Assembly: GCA_035602155.1 (NCBI GenBank)
Contig: DATNMW010000105.1
Span: 1 to 34,085 of the forward strand
Origin: Bog-159 sp035602155
GTDB taxonomy: Bacteria > Acidobacteriota > Terriglobia > Bryobacterales > Bryobacteraceae
DNA: 34,085 nt
Direction of reading: 5' to 3'
Shown here: positions 8,772 through 16,815 of the stretch, in pieces
Position numbering within the stretch: position 1 is the first letter of the stretch
How the letters are laid out: each line of letters starts with the position of its first letter
Notes under the pieces: model-generated
Database searches by the model: none
Seen by the model: the letters and a program-made list of their open reading frames with translations, nothing else
Told to the model about the DNA's origin: nothing
Made by a program: the position numbers and the translations under genes

Positions 8772-9008
8772 CGCCGTCATCCCCCAGCGCAGCGCAATCC
8801 GCCCATTGAACCCCAGCCAGCGGCCCACCCCTCATGCTATCCTGAAAAACATACGAGGGCCTCGTCCAAATGCGCCGCCGGATGTCATCCGCGGTAGTCT
8901 CGTCGCGTTTTCCGTGACGGCGTTGTCCGCCCCCAAGCCACCTTCCGCCAAGTTCTCGCGACAAAAGGCGTCGGACCTCCAGGTTGCTGCCCTTGATGGC
9001 GCTGCACG

Positions 9009-10616
9009 CTAGCTGGTCATCAAAGGGCCCTTCCAACGTTGCTTGCCTTTTTCGTCCCACCATTGCTGACAGCGGATCATGATATCTGCCTGGACTTGCG
9101 GATCGTCGGGCAAGCTTTCTGGGTCACGTTCGACTCGTGTATCGTCAGGCAAGCTCTTTGGATCGCGTTCGACACCTGTGCCTGGGTGCGGCGGCCAATC
9201 TTTTGTGACCCTCCTTCCAAATAGCACAAGCTTTCGGTTGCGATAATGCTTATTTGACTTGCAGGTTTCGTCATCTTTGGCCTCCACAGGGTCGAAGAAC
9301 TGTCCGTAAAATTCTTCTATCACGGCACTCTGCGAATTATTTCCGGCGGCTGGCGGCATAGTGTGAGGTCCGCTTCCGGCAGCAGCCGTAGGTAGTCCGA
9401 CCTGCGAATCATTTCCGACGGCTGACGTGATAGTGTGTATGAAGCGATACCAGCCCGCAACAACCAGCGTCACGGAGCGCTCGGTTGCGAACCAAAGCTG
9501 GCTGCCCTCTAGATCAGCGGCCACGGATTCAAACGTGCGCTGGATGCCACCCTGCTCAACAATCACTCCCTTTACCGCAATGTTCCGGTTGGCAATCCCA
9601 ATGCTCACGAGCGCTACATTGACGGATGATGGTTTTGGCGGCATGCCGGCGGAGGGCTCCCAATTCGGGTCTGCATCATACGCCACACGGTACCACAGGC
9701 CCGTAATGTCGGCCGAAGCAATGGGCCGCCGAATATCGGGTTTGAACGGTATGGAGTCCTTCTCAAGCATGTGCCAGAACGAATCGAAGGTGGCGATGAG
9801 GCGGGTGTTCCGGGTCATGAAAACGCGGCCGCCTGGGTCCTCGGAATGATGCCCCCATCCGAAAATCAATTCTTCGTCGTCGTTCTCGTACCGCAGGATC
9901 ATGAAGTTGATTATTGGGTAGGACTCTTTTAGGCGGCGTATTCTGTAGCGGTCCAAAGCGGACGTTGTGCCTGCGTTACTCGCGTGGTGGGCGAGTCCAC
10001 TTCTTATATTGAGCTTCTCAATCAAGCCCTTAAGCCAATTGAGCGTCGAGGAGTTCACGACCTCCTGGGACACGATGTCGGACCAGGAACCGCCGCCTCT
10101 TAAGAGCACTTCGCCGACGCAATCGTGGATGTTGTTTATTTGGTCTTTCGCGTAGCAAGCAACGGCGACGTCGTGCTCCGGAAGACCGAACAGTACGAGC
10201 GTGTTCCGCACCTCCTGGGCTTTTCTCGCCCGTTCAAGGACGCTAGCCAGCGCCGCCCCGCCAACGCCCAGGTAGCGGCAGTCTATGACGTTGTCGAAGT
10301 TGCTTTCCAACCCGGTTACTTTGTCGCTAAAGGCCTCCAACCGTGAATGAATTTCCCACATGAATAGTACGGCGCTTAGGGCGATTGACGCAAAGAGCGA
10401 GCCAAAAAATACCAGAACCGGAAGGGCGAGATCCTGGATTGTAGAAGCCGGAAGATCGCCAACCGTTTTCGGTCCAGTCGGCAGTTTGGGAAATGTCCAG
10501 ATACCGGACAGGATTGTCGCGGCCAGAGCGAGAGCGAAGAACCAGTAGTTAAGGCTACGGAACCTTATACGACGTTTCGTTTCACGCCGATCCTCCCACT
10601 CGCTTCTTATCGTCAT
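9009..10616 (-). CDS. Orphan two-TM membrane protein with a C-terminal beta-rich domain
   Basis: The preferred start is the ATG at 10616, with GGAGAGG 6 nt upstream. A TTG at 10646 would add ten residues without a ribosome site. The product has 535 residues. It opens with a basic cytoplasmic head, then two hydrophobic helices (about 23-41 and 63-87). A short amphipathic stretch and a central domain (about 110-295) follow, with NTLVLFGLPEHD, LAHHASN and FGWGHHSEDPGGRVF. Next is a region rich in predicted strands (about 303-395, ITGLWYRVAYD onwards), then a low-complexity tail with an imperfect 13-residue repeat, VERDPKSLPDD/VERDPESLPDD. I do not recognise a named family. The two-TM plus beta-barrel-like plan recalls Cap15-type SMODS-associated effectors of anti-phage CBASS systems, but no cyclase is adjacent and the resemblance is only architectural. 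Confidence 0.7.
   Translation of the reverse strand: MTIRSEWEDRRETKRRIRFRSLNYWFFALALAATILSGIWTFPKLPTGPKTVGDLPASTIQDLALPVLVFFGSLFASIALSAVLFMWEIHSRLEAFSDKVTGLESNFDNVIDCRYLGVGGAALASVLERARKAQEVRNTLVLFGLPEHDVAVACYAKDQINNIHDCVGEVLLRGGGSWSDIVSQEVVNSSTLNWLKGLIEKLNIRSGLAHHASNAGTTSALDRYRIRRLKESYPIINFMILRYENDDEELIFGWGHHSEDPGGRVFMTRNTRLIATFDSFWHMLEKDSIPFKPDIRRPIASADITGLWYRVAYDADPNWEPSAGMPPKPSSVNVALVSIGIANRNIAVKGVIVEQGGIQRTFESVAADLEGSQLWFATERSVTLVVAGWYRFIHTITSAVGNDSQVGLPTAAAGSGPHTMPPAAGNNSQSAVIEEFYGQFFDPVEAKDDETCKSNKHYRNRKLVLFGRRVTKDWPPHPGTGVERDPKSLPDDTRVERDPESLPDDPQVQADIMIRCQQWWDEKGKQRWKGPLMTS
9102..9179. repeat. 39-bp imperfect tandem repeat inside the two-TM protein gene
   Basis: Two 39-bp units (starting near 9102 and 9141) share ATCGTC-GGCAAGCT and a TTCGAC end. 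They encode the repeated VERDP-SLPDD peptide near the C-terminus. A third partial unit is not evident. The repeat keeps the reading frame, so it would change only tail length. Confidence 0.8.
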
Positions 10617-11327
10617 AACCCTCTCCAGTCGAAGTTGGCGATCCAATATGCCGATGGGTCTCCGCCCGAACGGTCGACGGTAATGCGTCGCGTTGGCGCG
10701 TAGTACCGTGCGGTCAAACCGTTTGAGATTGTGCGGGCAGCGCCCATCTGCAGGTTAACGCCCTACGCCGGCCCTCTCGTTCGTCGAATCGCAAGCCGCC
10801 CAGCTACTTCAAGTTGTTAGCAGACATCCGCTCCAATTAGATAGTGAAACCGAACCGCCGTGCGTGTCATAGAATCGCACGCCGCGCACATGTTTTTCAA
10901 GTGAAATGGCGGCTGTCGCGACAGCCCACGCGTCGGGGGCGGCAAGGGCAGGCGGGCAGCCAAGTGGGGATGTCTGGATGAACCCCAAGATAATCAGCAA
11001 GTTAGGGCAGATTTGCCAAGTGCCTTGGGGGCAGGAACGTAGCGTCGGGGCCTGTACAGGCCTTCTGAAGAGACCAACGCCCACGGATTTACAGGCTAGC
11101 CTGGCCACCGGTCCGCACCGGGCCAAACCTGAGTTCACCTTCCTTACTCCCGACGCCCAGATGTTTCGGGGTGGCCCGGAAGCTGCCCGGTCGGAAATCG
11201 CCCGTTCTCGGTTAAGTATCCCCTGTGAGCACCGCGCCAAGTTCTTCCGAGACTTGCCCGGAGGAGAGTTCGAAAGGTATCCAGGGTGGCGCGCCAGCTC
11301 GCAGCCGATTGTGCACCGGAGTAATCC
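10617..11327. other. Long interval without a recognisable gene
   Basis: About 0.7 kb upstream of the two-TM gene. Several open frames cross it on both strands, but none shows family resemblance, a good ribosome site or protein-like composition. It presumably contains the promoter of the two-TM gene at its left end. Otherwise I see only what looks like decayed sequence. Confidence 0.55.
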
Positions 11328-11420
11328 CGAATCGCGAAACGGCTGGGAATCTCGAAACGTGGCACCCCACTGGGGTTTTTGCCAGCCCAGGGGAAATTGC
11401 GGTCCAGGAATGTGCGCACG
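11328..11420 (-). pseudogene. Fragment of a second hypoxanthine phosphoribosyltransferase gene
   Basis: The minus strand reads VRTFLDRN, then 13 residues, then FEIPSRFAI. The intact hpt at 16816-17376 reads VCTFLDRN, 13 residues, FEIPDRFVI, so the two align without gaps. At the DNA level, TTGCGGTCCAGGAA and ATCTCGAAAC are shared, and the surrounding bases are clearly related. The rest of the gene, including the PRPP loop, is absent. The fragment ends less than 100 bp from the 3' end of the winged-helix kinase gene and lies in the same orientation. It is a relic of a duplication or rearrangement involving the 16-17 kb region. Confidence 0.72.
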
Positions 11421-11514
11421 GGCGATAGCCAAGAAACCGATCTTCCCCGGATCCGGATGTGGAGCACCAGCGCGGCGCCATGCCTTCGCGTCGCAGGTAT
11501 GCGCGGTTTCGCCC

Positions 11515-14500
11515 TTACCTCAGCCGAGCGAACTCCGCCTGGGCCTGGAGCAGCGCAGGCAGATCCGGGTCGGCGTCTCTCCACAGGGCAAGGAAGCTCT
11601 GGTAGGCGGCGCGCGCTTTGGCCGTGTCGCCCGTCAGGGCGTAAGCGCGGCCGAGGCCCAAGTTCGCCATAGCGCCCCCTACGAAGTTCCGTACCGCACC
11701 CGGATGGTCCAGAATCTTCCGGAACTGGACGACCGCGGCCGCGCCTTGGTGCGCCGCCAGCAAGGCTTCGCCCCGCTGCCAGGCTGGAGACGTTGCCGGA
11801 TCGCCCGCGAGTTCGTACGGTGCAATGGCTGCCAGGGCCTCGATCGCCTTGCCCACATCTCCCCGGTTCAGAAGAATGCCAGCCTGGATCATGGTTCTGC
11901 CGATGATGACTTGCGTTTCCTCAGGGAAGCGCTTCGACAGATCGTCGGCCAGCCGCGCTGGGTCGTTCGAATCGCCGGACAGCGCCAGCGCAATGCCCGC
12001 CAGCCGCTCCACATCCTTGTCTTTCGAAAGCGCCGCGGCCAACTGCGCTTGCCGCCTGGCAAATTCCCGATTTCCGGCGACCGCTTCGCACACCGCTTCC
12101 TCAGCCAGCAAGCCGGCCGCGTCGTCATTGCTGCCGGCCCGCTTGGCGGCTGCCTCCGCCTGCTGGGTCAGATCTCGCGCGCGGACGAATTGCCCGGCGG
12201 ATGCCGCGCTATACGATTCCAGATCGAGCATCATATTGCCATACCCAGGCTTGGCTTTTACCACCGCGGCCTCTTTCTTCATGCCCTCCGGATCATGCCG
12301 CAGGAAGTCGATTTCGTATTGGTAAATGTGAAGACCTGGAGAATCCAAATTACGCGTCTGGGCTTCCTTTATGGCGGCTTCGGCATCGTCCAGGCGATCC
12401 AAGAAAATGTCGGCGGTGGCCAGCGCCCCATACGGCGCCGCGGCGCCAGGCGCCAGCCTGACGGTCTCTTGTGCCGCTGCCAGAGCCTTCTGGTATTCGC
12501 CCAGGTTAAGGTAGACCTTCAACAAATTGGCGGTCGGATCGGCATCGCGCGGGTAGGTCTGTGCCCATGACTCCAGCGTCTTGCGCGCCGCTTCCAGGTT
12601 TCCGGTGGTAAACATTTCGTAGTGCGAGGCCAGGTAGAACCTCTCACGGTCGCTTACCCGGTCGCGCAAGTCGTACGCCTTGCGGGTGCTTTCTGCAGCC
12701 CGCACGGTATCGCCCGTGGCGTTGTAACAGACTCCCAGGCGTCCATAAGCCATCGCGAAATTCGGATCCAGCCGGATGGCTTGTTCGAACCTGGGAATGG
12801 CTGCAGCGCAATTGGCTTCCGCGTACATCGCACGGAAGCCCAAACTATAGGCTTCCAGCGCCTCCAACGACCCAGTGGTCACGCTCTCCGGCGGCGTGTC
12901 ATACTTCTCCACCGATGCAAGAGATTCGCCCAGTCTCCGGCGCAGTTTGGTGGCGGCCTCGCCCAGCGCATTCAGTACCTGTTCTTTGCGGGCGGCTGTT
13001 ACCTGCTCCTCGGCCAGTAAATCGCCGCTGCGGCAGCTCACTGCCCGCAGCCCGAGCACGTACTGGCTCCCCAGGATGGAAATGGAACCTTCGATCGTAG
13101 CCGTGCTTCCCGTGCGCCGGCAGACGTCCCGCGCCAAAGCGGCCGTGAGCTTCGCGTCTTTGGGCTGGGTCATCAGCGGCATGGTTTGCACGATGCGCGA
13201 TTCGGAAAGCAGGCTCAGAAACGGCGACTGTTCCAGTTGCGCGGAGAGCCCCTGCCGCAGCGTACCGTCAAAGACGGCGTCGCCCGTGGTATTGCTGAAC
13301 TCGGCCAGCACCACCATGTTCTTGCCGGTCAGCTTGAGCGCCGGGTGCGAGTAATGGAAGACCCCCGCGGCGATGGCTGCCAGAGCCAATGCCCCGGCCG
13401 CGATGAACCAACCGCGGCGCCGTCGAGCCGCCCGCGGTTCTTCCGGCATGGATGCGGGTACCAGCCGGCCTGAGTCGCTATCGCGTTTCAGACGCTTCAG
13501 ATCCGCGCGGATATCCGACGCATGCTGATATCGCACTTCCCGATCCTCTTCGAGCGCCTTCGCTACAATTCGGTCCAGCTCAACCGGAACCTGGGGATTT
13601 CGCCTGGAAGCTGCCTCCGGCGCTTTTCCAGGCAGCTCGCCGGTGGCCATCTCATAAAGCACCGCCCCGAAACTGAACAGGTCCGTGCGCGCGTCCAGTT
13701 CCTCGCCGCGCATCTGCTCTGGCGACATGTAACCGGGAGTGCCCGCCACGCCGGAAGGCGCGTCGTCCGATGCCTTGGGTCCGGTCGGCGCTGCGTCTGC
13801 GGGGGCCTCCCGGCGCAGCTTCGCCAAACCAAAATCGAGGATCTTCGCCTGGCCGCGCGCGGTAATGAACAGGTTGGCGGGCTTCAGGTCGCGATGGACG
13901 ATCCCCGCGGAGTGCGCCGCCTCCAGTCCGTCCGCAATCTCGATACCCCAGGTCAGCAAAGCGTCGGCTGAAATACTCCCGGCTTCCAAGCGGCGCTTTA
14001 GGGTATCGCCTTCGAGCAGTTCCATGGCCAGGAAAGGCCGGCCTTCCCGCTCACCGATATCGTACACAGTGCAGATATTCGGATGACTGATGGCCGCCGC
14101 GGCCCGGGCTTCCCGTTCGAAGAGTTCCACGGCGGCGCTGTCGTAAGTCAAATCCTCGGCAATGAACTTCACCGCCACGTCTCGATCCAGGCGCGTATCG
14201 CGCGCCTTCCACACTTCTCCCATACCGCCGCGGCCCAGTATTTCCACAAGCTGGAAGCGGCCGGCTGCGCTCGATCGTGGACCGGCCGGACTGCTGGGCG
14301 CGCTCCCGGTAGCGACGCCGTCAAACGCGACCCGGTAGCCGCCCACCGGAATGCTGAAGCGGAGGTCGTCTCGTGCGCCCTCGCCTGCGTAGTATTTTTC
14401 CAGGCGCGTACGCAGGCGGCCCACCTCCACCCGCACCATGGAGTGAAAACGCGGGTCGAACGAGACGTCCCTGTCCCAGACCTCGGCTGCGATGACGAAC

Positions 14501-14652
14501 TCCTTCAATCCGTCGGCTTCGCCTTTCAGAGTGGTCTCGACCAGGAATGCCAGCAGCCGGCGATGCCGCGCGCTCTCCCGGAAGGCGCTGCTCGACTCCA
14601 GCACAGCCAATTGCGTACGGATGGCGGACGGGTTGGAGGCGGCTGCGCTCAT
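11515..14652 (-). CDS. Winged-helix / Ser-Thr kinase / TM / TPR fusion protein
   Basis: I take the ATG at 14652 (MSAAASNPSA), giving 1045 residues. An upstream in-frame ATG at 14697 would add 15 residues, and neither has a clear ribosome site. Domains in order: a winged-helix DNA-binding domain of the OmpR/CadC type (about 8-110, with DRDVSFDPRFHSMVRVEVGR and IPVGGYRVAF); a complete Hanks kinase (about 132-390; GRGGMG 140-145, lysine 162, HRD 253-255, DFG 273-275, GTPGYMSPEQ activation segment); a basic RRRR anchor and one TM helix (about 415-433); a TolB-N-like alpha/beta region (about 445-540); and multiple TPRs to the end (about 590-1045). The winged helix and kinase would be cytoplasmic and the TPRs outside. 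This makes it a candidate membrane-tethered transcription regulator with kinase activity. It diverges from a small secreted-protein gene, and its 5' end recurs downstream as a truncated copy. Confidence 0.9.
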   Translation of the reverse strand: MSAAASNPSAIRTQLAVLESSSAFRESARHRRLLAFLVETTLKGEADGLKEFVIAAEVWDRDVSFDPRFHSMVRVEVGRLRTRLEKYYAGEGARDDLRFSIPVGGYRVAFDGVATGSAPSSPAGPRSSAAGRFQLVEILGRGGMGEVWKARDTRLDRDVAVKFIAEDLTYDSAAVELFEREARAAAAISHPNICTVYDIGEREGRPFLAMELLEGDTLKRRLEAGSISADALLTWGIEIADGLEAAHSAGIVHRDLKPANLFITARGQAKILDFGLAKLRREAPADAAPTGPKASDDAPSGVAGTPGYMSPEQMRGEELDARTDLFSFGAVLYEMATGELPGKAPEAASRRNPQVPVELDRIVAKALEEDREVRYQHASDIRADLKRLKRDSDSGRLVPASMPEEPRAARRRRGWFIAAGALALAAIAAGVFHYSHPALKLTGKNMVVLAEFSNTTGDAVFDGTLRQGLSAQLEQSPFLSLLSESRIVQTMPLMTQPKDAKLTAALARDVCRRTGSTATIEGSISILGSQYVLGLRAVSCRSGDLLAEEQVTAARKEQVLNALGEAATKLRRRLGESLASVEKYDTPPESVTTGSLEALEAYSLGFRAMYAEANCAAAIPRFEQAIRLDPNFAMAYGRLGVCYNATGDTVRAAESTRKAYDLRDRVSDRERFYLASHYEMFTTGNLEAARKTLESWAQTYPRDADPTANLLKVYLNLGEYQKALAAAQETVRLAPGAAAPYGALATADIFLDRLDDAEAAIKEAQTRNLDSPGLHIYQYEIDFLRHDPEGMKKEAAVVKAKPGYGNMMLDLESYSAASAGQFVRARDLTQQAEAAAKRAGSNDDAAGLLAEEAVCEAVAGNREFARRQAQLAAALSKDKDVERLAGIALALSGDSNDPARLADDLSKRFPEETQVIIGRTMIQAGILLNRGDVGKAIEALAAIAPYELAGDPATSPAWQRGEALLAAHQGAAAVVQFRKILDHPGAVRNFVGGAMANLGLGRAYALTGDTAKARAAYQSFLALWRDADPDLPALLQAQAEFARLR

Positions 14653-14877
14653 GGGGCGGGCTTGACCCATCATGCACCAGTGATGCAGCAGATGCAAGTT
14701 ATTGCAAACACGATGTAACGTGCCGCTGTGAACGTTTCGATGGCGGTTGAGACTTCACAGCGGCGGCACACCGTATTCTGCCTACTGAGACGTGGCTGGC
14801 GCGGCGGAATCGCGGCTCCCACGCAAAATTCGATCAAAGAACGAAAGGAAAAGGAAACAAAATGAAACAGACGATTA
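14541..14877. repeat. Duplicated regulatory cassette, copy 1
   Basis: This block spans the first codons of the winged-helix kinase, the divergent intergenic region and the first four codons (MKQT) of the secreted gene. It recurs at about 15790-16121 with scattered substitutions and small indels. Shared stretches include CGGAAGGCGCTGCTCGACTC, TTATTGCAAACACG and CACCGTATTCTGCCTACTGA. Similarity stops just inside the secreted gene on one side and inside the winged-helix coding region on the other. Confidence 0.9.
14722..14764. promoter_or_regulatory. Candidate operator: 11-bp inverted repeat between divergent genes
   Basis: GCCGCTGTGAA (14722-14732) and TTCACAGCGGC (14754-14764) form a perfect inverted repeat with a 21-bp spacer. 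It lies between the divergent starts of the winged-helix kinase and the secreted protein. In the second cassette the outer palindrome is degraded to about TGTGA/TCACA. The placement fits a binding site for a dimeric regulator, perhaps the neighbouring winged-helix protein, which is inference. Confidence 0.5.
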
Positions 14878-15599
14878 TGAATACGCAAACAAGGCGAGCC
14901 GCTGTTTTCGGCCTCGCGATACTCGCGGTAGCGGCAATGGTGGCGCCTGCCGAGGCAGCGGAAGGCGTCCTCGTGTTGGTCAAATCCCGGCCGGCATTGG
15001 ACGGGGACGATGTGATCAACTGGGGTCAACTGGGACCAACCCTTACGATCGTGAACACTCCCGCGACCGTTACTTCCAACGGGGGCCTGAGCGCCACCGT
15101 AAGCAACCTTTCCGGCCCCTCCCTGATCACCGCAAGGCAAGGTAACCCGTGGGAAGGGAACTTTGCCCCGAACGTCCCAATCATAGTGACAGGCCAATAC
15201 ACGCCGTCCGGTTCCATCTCCATTACTTTTGCCGCCCCGGTTTACGCCGTCGGAGCGCAAATGGACTACAACTGGATCTCACCCGTGGCGGTCCCGTTCA
15301 CCGAGGTCATCACGGCGTACGATGCCGAGGGTAATCTGCTGGGCACCTACACGGAACAAGGGGAAATGGACAACCTTGCGAACAACTCCTCGGTTTTCAT
15401 CGGGATCAGGGACTCCATTCCGGAGATCAGCACAGTGGTGTTCTCTACGACGAGCACTTTTGGCGGGTATCCAGGCTCAATCGCCATTAACAATGTCGCG
15501 CTAGCCGTCCCCGCGCTTGCAACACGAACCGGAAATGAGGGATTCGCGGTTGCTAGCGTCCTTTTGAAAGCGCGCGACCTGCCCAGCCTGCCTCATTGA
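14862..15599 (+). CDS. Small secreted protein of unknown function
   Basis: The 245-residue product starts MKQTIMNTQTRRAAVFG. It has a clear signal peptide (hydrophobic about 14-30, cleavage near APAEA-AEG). The mature part is rich in strand-forming, Thr/Ser/Val residues and contains PSGSISITFAAPVYAVGAQM and a later YDAEGNLLGTY. This resembles the beta-sandwich of PEP-CTERM-type or 'choice-of-anchor' exported proteins, but no C-terminal sorting signal is visible. AAAGGAAAAGGAAAC precedes the ATG. It is the divergent partner of the winged-helix kinase. The promoter and first four codons are shared with the DUF642-like gene downstream, while the remaining coding sequence is unrelated. Function unknown. 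Confidence 0.8.
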   Translation: MKQTIMNTQTRRAAVFGLAILAVAAMVAPAEAAEGVLVLVKSRPALDGDDVINWGQLGPTLTIVNTPATVTSNGGLSATVSNLSGPSLITARQGNPWEGNFAPNVPIIVTGQYTPSGSISITFAAPVYAVGAQMDYNWISPVAVPFTEVITAYDAEGNLLGTYTEQGEMDNLANNSSVFIGIRDSIPEISTVVFSTTSTFGGYPGSIAINNVALAVPALATRTGNEGFAVASVLLKARDLPSLPH

Positions 15600-15603
15600 T
15601 CGA

Positions 15604-15634
15604 CTGGCGGCGAAGCCCGGACCTTCGCCGCCAG
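15604..15634 (+). terminator. Strong hairpin after the secreted-protein gene
   Basis: CTGGCGGCGAAG (15604-15615) pairs perfectly with CTTCGCCGCCAG (15623-15634) across a 7-nt loop, starting 4 nt after the stop codon. There is no clear T-run after it, so termination strength is uncertain, but position and stability fit a terminator. Confidence 0.6.
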
Positions 15635-15753
15635 ACCGTAGTGTTCTGGCCCATTTGGTTACCGATGTTTGATTTCCCCTTCCGATTCGAGCCGCGATAC
15701 CCCAAGACGTGCATGCAGTTCTGTATGAGAGCGGCGCGGCCGCCCATCTCCGA

Positions 15754-15930
15754 TTACCTCACATCGCGGCGGAGCACCATCCAGCAAAAGAATGCTTGCA
15801 GCCGGCAATGCCGCGCGCTTTCCCGGAAGGCGCTGCTCGACTCCAGCACAGCCAAGTGTGTGCGGAAGGCGGCGGGCTGGCTGCGGCAGCGCTCATGGGT
15901 GCCGGTTTGACCCATCATCCACCAGTGATG
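15754..15930 (-). pseudogene. Truncated copy of the winged-helix kinase gene (5' end only)
   Basis: On the minus strand the frame reads RTHLAVLESSSAFRESARHC, then RLQAF, matching RTQLAVLESSSAFRESARHR of the intact gene at residues 12-31. After that the similarity ends and the frame runs into unrelated sequence, with a stop at the left end. Relative to the MSAAAS start the copy has compensating one-base indels, so the original start is out of frame. An upstream ATG (MMGQT...) could still open the frame. Nothing of the kinase or TPR regions remains. Confidence 0.82.
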
Positions 15931-16121
15931 CAAGTCGCAAGTTATTGCAAACACGTTGTAACGTCGCCGTTGTGACCGTTTCAATGGCGGTTGAAACTTC
16001 ACAGCGCCGGCGCCGGCACCGTATTCTGCCTACTGAGACGTGGCGGCGCGGCAAAATCGCGGCGGCCACGCAGATTCGATCAAAGACAGAAAGGAAACGG
16101 AACAAAATGAAACAGACGATG
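15790..16121. repeat. Duplicated regulatory cassette, copy 2
   Basis: Second copy of the block at 14541-14877. It includes a truncated winged-helix 5' end, the intergenic region and the first four codons of the following gene. A second inverted repeat, GTTTCAA (15978-15984) and TTGAAAC (15991-15997), is perfect here. In copy 1 both arms have changed (GTTTCGA/TTGAGAC) but still pair if G-U pairs are allowed. The 25 bases covering CCGTATTCTGCCTACTGAGA and the five that follow are identical in both copies, which suggests selection on a promoter or binding site. Confidence 0.88.
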
Positions 16122-16748
16122 AGCATCAAACTTTTAGCAGCGGCGGGACTTCTGATGCCTTGCGCGTTCGGCGCCACCAACCTGATTGTGAACGGCAGCT
16201 TCGAAAGGCCAGTGGTGCCTGTGGGGGGCTTCACGAACTTCGACACGGGCACATCAGCCTTGGGCGGCTGGCAGGTGGTGGGGGCGCCCGGCAATGTGAG
16301 TGTCGTCAGCACCACCACCGTAGGGAATGGCCTTACCTTTCCGGCGGCGGTCGGCGAGCAATGGCTCGACCTGACGGGAGATGGCAGCAACACCGCGACG
16401 GGAGTCCAGCAGACCGTGGCCACCACCGCCGGTACGACCTACGTCCTGACTTTTTATGTAGGCAATCCCAACGACCCGGGCGGCCCCAACGGCACCACCA
16501 GCACCGTGAACGTCTTCGTGAACGGCACCGAAACCTTCTCCATCACCAACCTGGCTGGGGCGGGACTGACCTACATGTTCTGGCAGCGGTACACCACCAC
16601 TTTTGTCGCAACTTCATCGGAGACGACCATCGCGTTCATGAACGGCGATGGGCCGTACGACAACACCAACGGTCTGGATGGGATCTCGCTGGTTGCCCAG
16701 GCTCCGGCGAATCAACCGGATACGCAGCAGACCGGTCAAAATCAGTAG
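16107..16748 (+). CDS. Secreted DUF642-like (galactose-binding-fold) protein
   Basis: The start at 16107 (MKQTMSIKLL) is chosen because the cassette it shares with the upstream secreted gene ends there and AGAAAGGAAAC lies before it. A longer frame extends upstream only through non-coding repeat sequence. The 213-residue product has a signal peptide (hydrophobic about 6-22, cleavage near CAFGA-TN). It then shows NLIVNGSFERP, the classical opening of DUF642 and related carbohydrate-binding-like domains, with GGWQVVG, GEQWLDLTGDG and FMNGDGPYDNTNGLDGISL as further landmarks. The C-terminus is a short Gln/Asn-rich tail without a sorting signal. It is likely exported and perhaps binds polysaccharide. 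It converges on hpt. Confidence 0.8.
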   Translation: MKQTMSIKLLAAAGLLMPCAFGATNLIVNGSFERPVVPVGGFTNFDTGTSALGGWQVVGAPGNVSVVSTTTVGNGLTFPAAVGEQWLDLTGDGSNTATGVQQTVATTAGTTYVLTFYVGNPNDPGGPNGTTSTVNVFVNGTETFSITNLAGAGLTYMFWQRYTTTFVATSSETTIAFMNGDGPYDNTNGLDGISLVAQAPANQPDTQQTGQNQ

Positions 16749-16758
16749 TCGCATCGGG

Positions 16759-16785
16759 AGCGCGCGGCCGGGGACGTCGCGCGCT
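16759..16785. terminator. GC-rich hairpin between convergent genes
   Basis: AGCGCGCG (16759-16766) pairs with CGCGCGCT (16778-16785) over an 11-nt loop. It starts 10 nt after the DUF642-like stop and 31 bp before the hpt stop. No T-run follows on either strand. It could act as a shared end for both transcripts. Confidence 0.5.
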
Positions 16786-16815
16786 AACCTTGGCCGTTTC
16801 CGGGGCCGGCTCCGG

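Noticed and set aside
8572..9012. Plus-strand frame of 146 codons over the broken antitoxin
   Set aside because: The minus-strand DUF433 signal explains this DNA, and the plus frame has no recognisable features.
9102..9179. Tandem repeat considered as a CRISPR fragment
   Set aside because: The two units are adjacent with no spacers and lie in frame inside a coding region.
10906..12570. Long plus-strand open frame of 554 codons
   Set aside because: Most of it lies antisense to the winged-helix kinase gene. The composition is Arg/Gly/Gln-rich without family resemblance, and there is no ribosome site.
14747..14779. TTGAGA and TATTCT considered as -35/-10 boxes for the secreted gene
   Set aside because: The spacer is 21 bp here and 25 bp in the second cassette copy, too long and not conserved for a standard sigma-70 promoter.
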